Assembly: GCF_006440675.2 (NCBI RefSeq)
Contig: NZ_CP083951.1
Location: 1,631,001 to 1,695,000, forward strand
Source of the DNA: Mesorhizobium sp. B2-8-5
GTDB taxonomy: Bacteria > Pseudomonadota > Alphaproteobacteria > Rhizobiales > Rhizobiaceae
DNA: 64,000 nt
Direction: 5' to 3'
Shown: positions 61,805 through 64,000 of the stretch, one piece after another
Layout: each line of letters begins with the position of its first letter
Position numbering within the stretch: position 1 is the stretch's first letter
Notes under the pieces: model-generated
Databases searched by the model: none
What the model was told of the DNA's origin: nothing
The model's input: the letters and a program-made list of their open reading frames with translations, nothing else
Position numbers and translations under genes: made by a program

Positions 61805-63840
61805 TTCGGAAGCTGCGAATCAGTCTTGGCGCTGGCAACCTTCAGCGAGTTGCCGTCTTCCTGCTTCAGGAGATCGTCGATGCGCTCGCGCTCGCGCTTG
61901 AAGGCAACGAGATCGTCGCCCTTCAGCACCTTGCCGACCGGCAGACGCACACGCATCGGGTCGACCTTGGTGCCGTTGACGATCAGCTCGTAGTGAAGAT
62001 GCGGGCCGGTGGCGAGGCCGGTCTGGCCGAGATAGCCGATCGTCTGGCCCTGGCGCACGCGCACTCCCGGCTCGATGCCTTTGGCGAAAGCGCTCTGGTG
62101 ATTGTAGGAGGTCTCGTAGCCATTGGCGTGGCGGATGATGATCTGCTTGCCGTAGCCGCCGGCCCAACCGACCTTTTCGACGACGCCGTTGCCGGCGGCG
62201 ATGATCGGCGTGCCGATGGGCGCTGCCCAGTCGACGCCGGTATGCATGCGCACATAGCCCAGAATCGGGTGCCGGCGCGCGCCGAAGCCGGAACGGAATT
62301 TGCCGGCGGGCAGCGGATTGCGCAGCAGGAACTGCTCGGCGCTCGAACCATTTTCGTCGAAATAGTCGGTGCCGCCGTCCTGCATCTGGAAGCGGTAGAA
62401 ATTGCGCGTCTGGCCGCCGAAGGTCGCCGATACATAAAGAAGCTCGGAATCGTCGGAGGTCTGGTCGTCGCCATCAGGCTGCGAGAACAGGACCTCGAGG
62501 CGGTCGGCCGGTGAAATCCGCGACTGGAAGTCGACGTCGGAGGCGAGAAGCTTGATCAGCTTCTGCGTCATCGCTTTCGACATGCCGTAGGAATAGGCGG
62601 CGCGGTAGATGCCGTCATAGACATTTGGCAGGTTGCCGCGCACCACGATGGGCTGCGAATCGTCGAACGCCGTCAAAAGCTCGGGATTGCCCTCCGGCTC
62701 CTGCGCCGGCACATACTGGCCACGGTCGTCGAGTGCTATGGTGACGATGTGCGTGGTCTTGTCGTAGACGCTGGTGCGCACGACCTTGGCTATGTCGCCG
62801 CGCACCTCGAGGCCAACGCGCAGCACCGTTCCGGCCTTCAGCGCCGGGGCGTTCAAGAGCTTGCCGATCGCCTCCGCCATGCCGGTGGCGTCGTCGCCGG
62901 TGTAGCCCGAATCGGCATAGGCCTCGGCGATATCGGTATCCTTGGTGAAGGGAATGATTTCCTCGGCGAAGGCCGGCGTCTGATCGTCGGGCGTGGCGCG
63001 CGGCGCCACCGAAACATTTTCCTGCGTGATCTTCACGTCATAGGAGCCGGCCATCGACTCGGCGAAGGCATCGCCGAATCGCTGCGGATCGATATAGTGC
63101 AGCGCGGCCACCTGGACGGCGCCGTCGCTCAAACCGTTGCCGGCGTCCCGCACTACCTTTTCAACCTCGTCGGCGGAAAGATCGCTCTTTTCGTCGAAGG
63201 AAGCCGTCTCGATCGGGAAATCGACCGTCTTCAGGCTCATCTCGCTTTCGACCTTGGCGCCGTAGATCTGCCCGGCGACCGCGGTGGCCGTTGCGGGCTG
63301 CGCATTGTCGTCGCTGTCGTCGCCGAACACCTGCATCGGGTCGAACGGCGGGTAGGGGCGGTTGGTGGTGTGGCCGGCGGCCAAGGCCATCTTGATCTGC
63401 ACGAAGGGCATGGTGTGGATAACGTCGCGGTCGCCGACCTTGGTGACCATCGACACTTCCATGCGCCGTCGGTCCTTTGCGCGGGCGATCTGGCGGGGTG
63501 CTACCAGCCTTGTGGTCTTTGCCTGCTCGCCGGAATCGTCGCCGCCGCTGGCAAGACCGATGAGCTCGGCGATTTCCGGCGGGGTCGCCAGTTGCTGGCG
63601 CCCGTCAAGGGCGGCGAACAACGCCACGCCCATCAGCACGCTCGAGGTCACGCCGGTAAGGAATGTGCCCGACAGCCAGCGGGCCGAGACCTCGCGGCGG
63701 TCCGGCGGACCGCTGCGGCCGTCCGCGATCAGCGGCGGCTCGTTGCCGAGTTCGGCTATGACATCTTCCGTGTCTGGCATCCAGAAAGGCTGCTTCTTCC
63801 CCGGGCGAACGGCTTGTCGTTCTCGTTGCGGCCATGACAT
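61801..63840 (-). CDS. M23 family peptidoglycan endopeptidase, membrane-anchored
   Basis: A 679-residue protein. One membrane helix (LTGVTSSVLMGVALFAALDG, about residues 60-80) leads to a long periplasmic region and the C-terminal LytM/M23 domain: GFGARRHPILGYVRMHTGVD (HxxxD), YNHQSAFAKGIEPGVRVRQG and GPHLHYELIVNG (HxH). These are zinc ligands of an active peptidase that cuts peptide cross-links in peptidoglycan. The start is taken at the ATG at 63840. The stop overlaps the IS5 remnant by 3 bp. It is the last gene in the window; 63841-64000 shows no further gene. Confidence 0.93.
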   Translation of the reverse strand: MSWPQRERQAVRPGKKQPFWMPDTEDVIAELGNEPPLIADGRSGPPDRREVSARWLSGTFLTGVTSSVLMGVALFAALDGRQQLATPPEIAELIGLASGGDDSGEQAKTTRLVAPRQIARAKDRRRMEVSMVTKVGDRDVIHTMPFVQIKMALAAGHTTNRPYPPFDPMQVFGDDSDDNAQPATATAVAGQIYGAKVESEMSLKTVDFPIETASFDEKSDLSADEVEKVVRDAGNGLSDGAVQVAALHYIDPQRFGDAFAESMAGSYDVKITQENVSVAPRATPDDQTPAFAEEIIPFTKDTDIAEAYADSGYTGDDATGMAEAIGKLLNAPALKAGTVLRVGLEVRGDIAKVVRTSVYDKTTHIVTIALDDRGQYVPAQEPEGNPELLTAFDDSQPIVVRGNLPNVYDGIYRAAYSYGMSKAMTQKLIKLLASDVDFQSRISPADRLEVLFSQPDGDDQTSDDSELLYVSATFGGQTRNFYRFQMQDGGTDYFDENGSSAEQFLLRNPLPAGKFRSGFGARRHPILGYVRMHTGVDWAAPIGTPIIAAGNGVVEKVGWAGGYGKQIIIRHANGYETSYNHQSAFAKGIEPGVRVRQGQTIGYLGQTGLATGPHLHYELIVNGTKVDPMRVRLPVGKVLKGDDLVAFKRERERIDDLLKQEDGNSLKVASAKTDSQLPN

Positions 63841-64000
63841 TTGCCTGTCACGGCGGTTGAAGTCAACGAAACGGCATGCCGGGGCCGATATCCCCAATCA
63901 TGCGTTCTGCGCACGGCGCTCTTGTCGTCTGTCGTGGGGGCGCCTCACACATACGCGCGCGCCTTCTTTATATGGGCTGGTTTCACGCCTCAATGCGGCG

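Overview
The window is high-GC alphaproteobacterial chromosomal DNA, most consistent with Mesorhizobium or a close relative (Hyphomicrobiales). This rests on gene content and order (lysC-ptsP-prfA-prmC-DUF4167-clpB; argJ-GNAT-mutT; comF-glutaredoxin-nitrilase-DUF1178; secA divergent from a parvulin), on rhizobial-type dispersed palindromic repeats, and on arsenic genes of the aqpS-arsC type known from Sinorhizobium. It is an inference from family resemblance; no database was searched.

Layout. 0-7 kb: housekeeping and small membrane genes (partial SDR, BrkB/YihY, EamA exporter, GluQ-RS, AlkA-like glycosylase, HNH protein, DsbB, YqaA) ending at tRNA-Leu(CAA). 7.2-12.9 kb: an arsenic-resistance islet read leftward (arsR, aqpS, arsC, second arsR, Cys-tailed flavoprotein, MFS exporter). 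It is bracketed by direct repeats made from the 3' end of an outer-membrane protein gene: a broken copy on the left and the intact gene on the right. 13-23 kb: a beta-propeller protein, a flippase plus GNAT-fold pair, small secreted or unknown proteins, a LuxR-type ATPase regulator and an Ldh2-type dehydrogenase. 23-34 kb: core genes (secA, parvulin, tetR, argJ-GNAT-mutT, flp pilin, methyltransferase, comF-grx-amidase-DUF1178). 34-40 kb: regulator/target pairs with visible operators (MarR/EamA; winged-helix regulator/LLM monooxygenase plus flavin reductase), then ubiG. 41-51 kb: lysC-ptsP-prfA-prmC-DUF4167-clpB, with an RpoH-like promoter before clpB. 51-54.5 kb: an IS4-type element (13-bp inverted repeats, 9-bp target duplication) inserted inside a dispersed repeat, then an L,D-transpeptidase. 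54.5-61.8 kb: TMEM175-like channel, MFS exporter, and an accessory islet (AraC regulator, two alpha/beta hydrolases, DUF302, NTF2-like protein) between a MITE-like element and a decayed IS5-type transposase. The right end holds a large M23 peptidoglycan peptidase.

How it fits together. In the ars islet, AqpS can pass arsenite, ArsC reduces arsenate to arsenite, two Cys-bearing ArsR repressors can sense it, and the flavoprotein and MFS protein probably modify or export an arsenic species. The most informative signals are structural. The ars islet could be excised as 4,972 bp by recombination between a 63-bp perfect direct repeat. The two repeat copies also give an empty-versus-filled comparison for a short mobile repeat. 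The IS4 insertion can be undone on paper to restore an intact dispersed repeat. No CRISPR array, prophage or integrase was seen.
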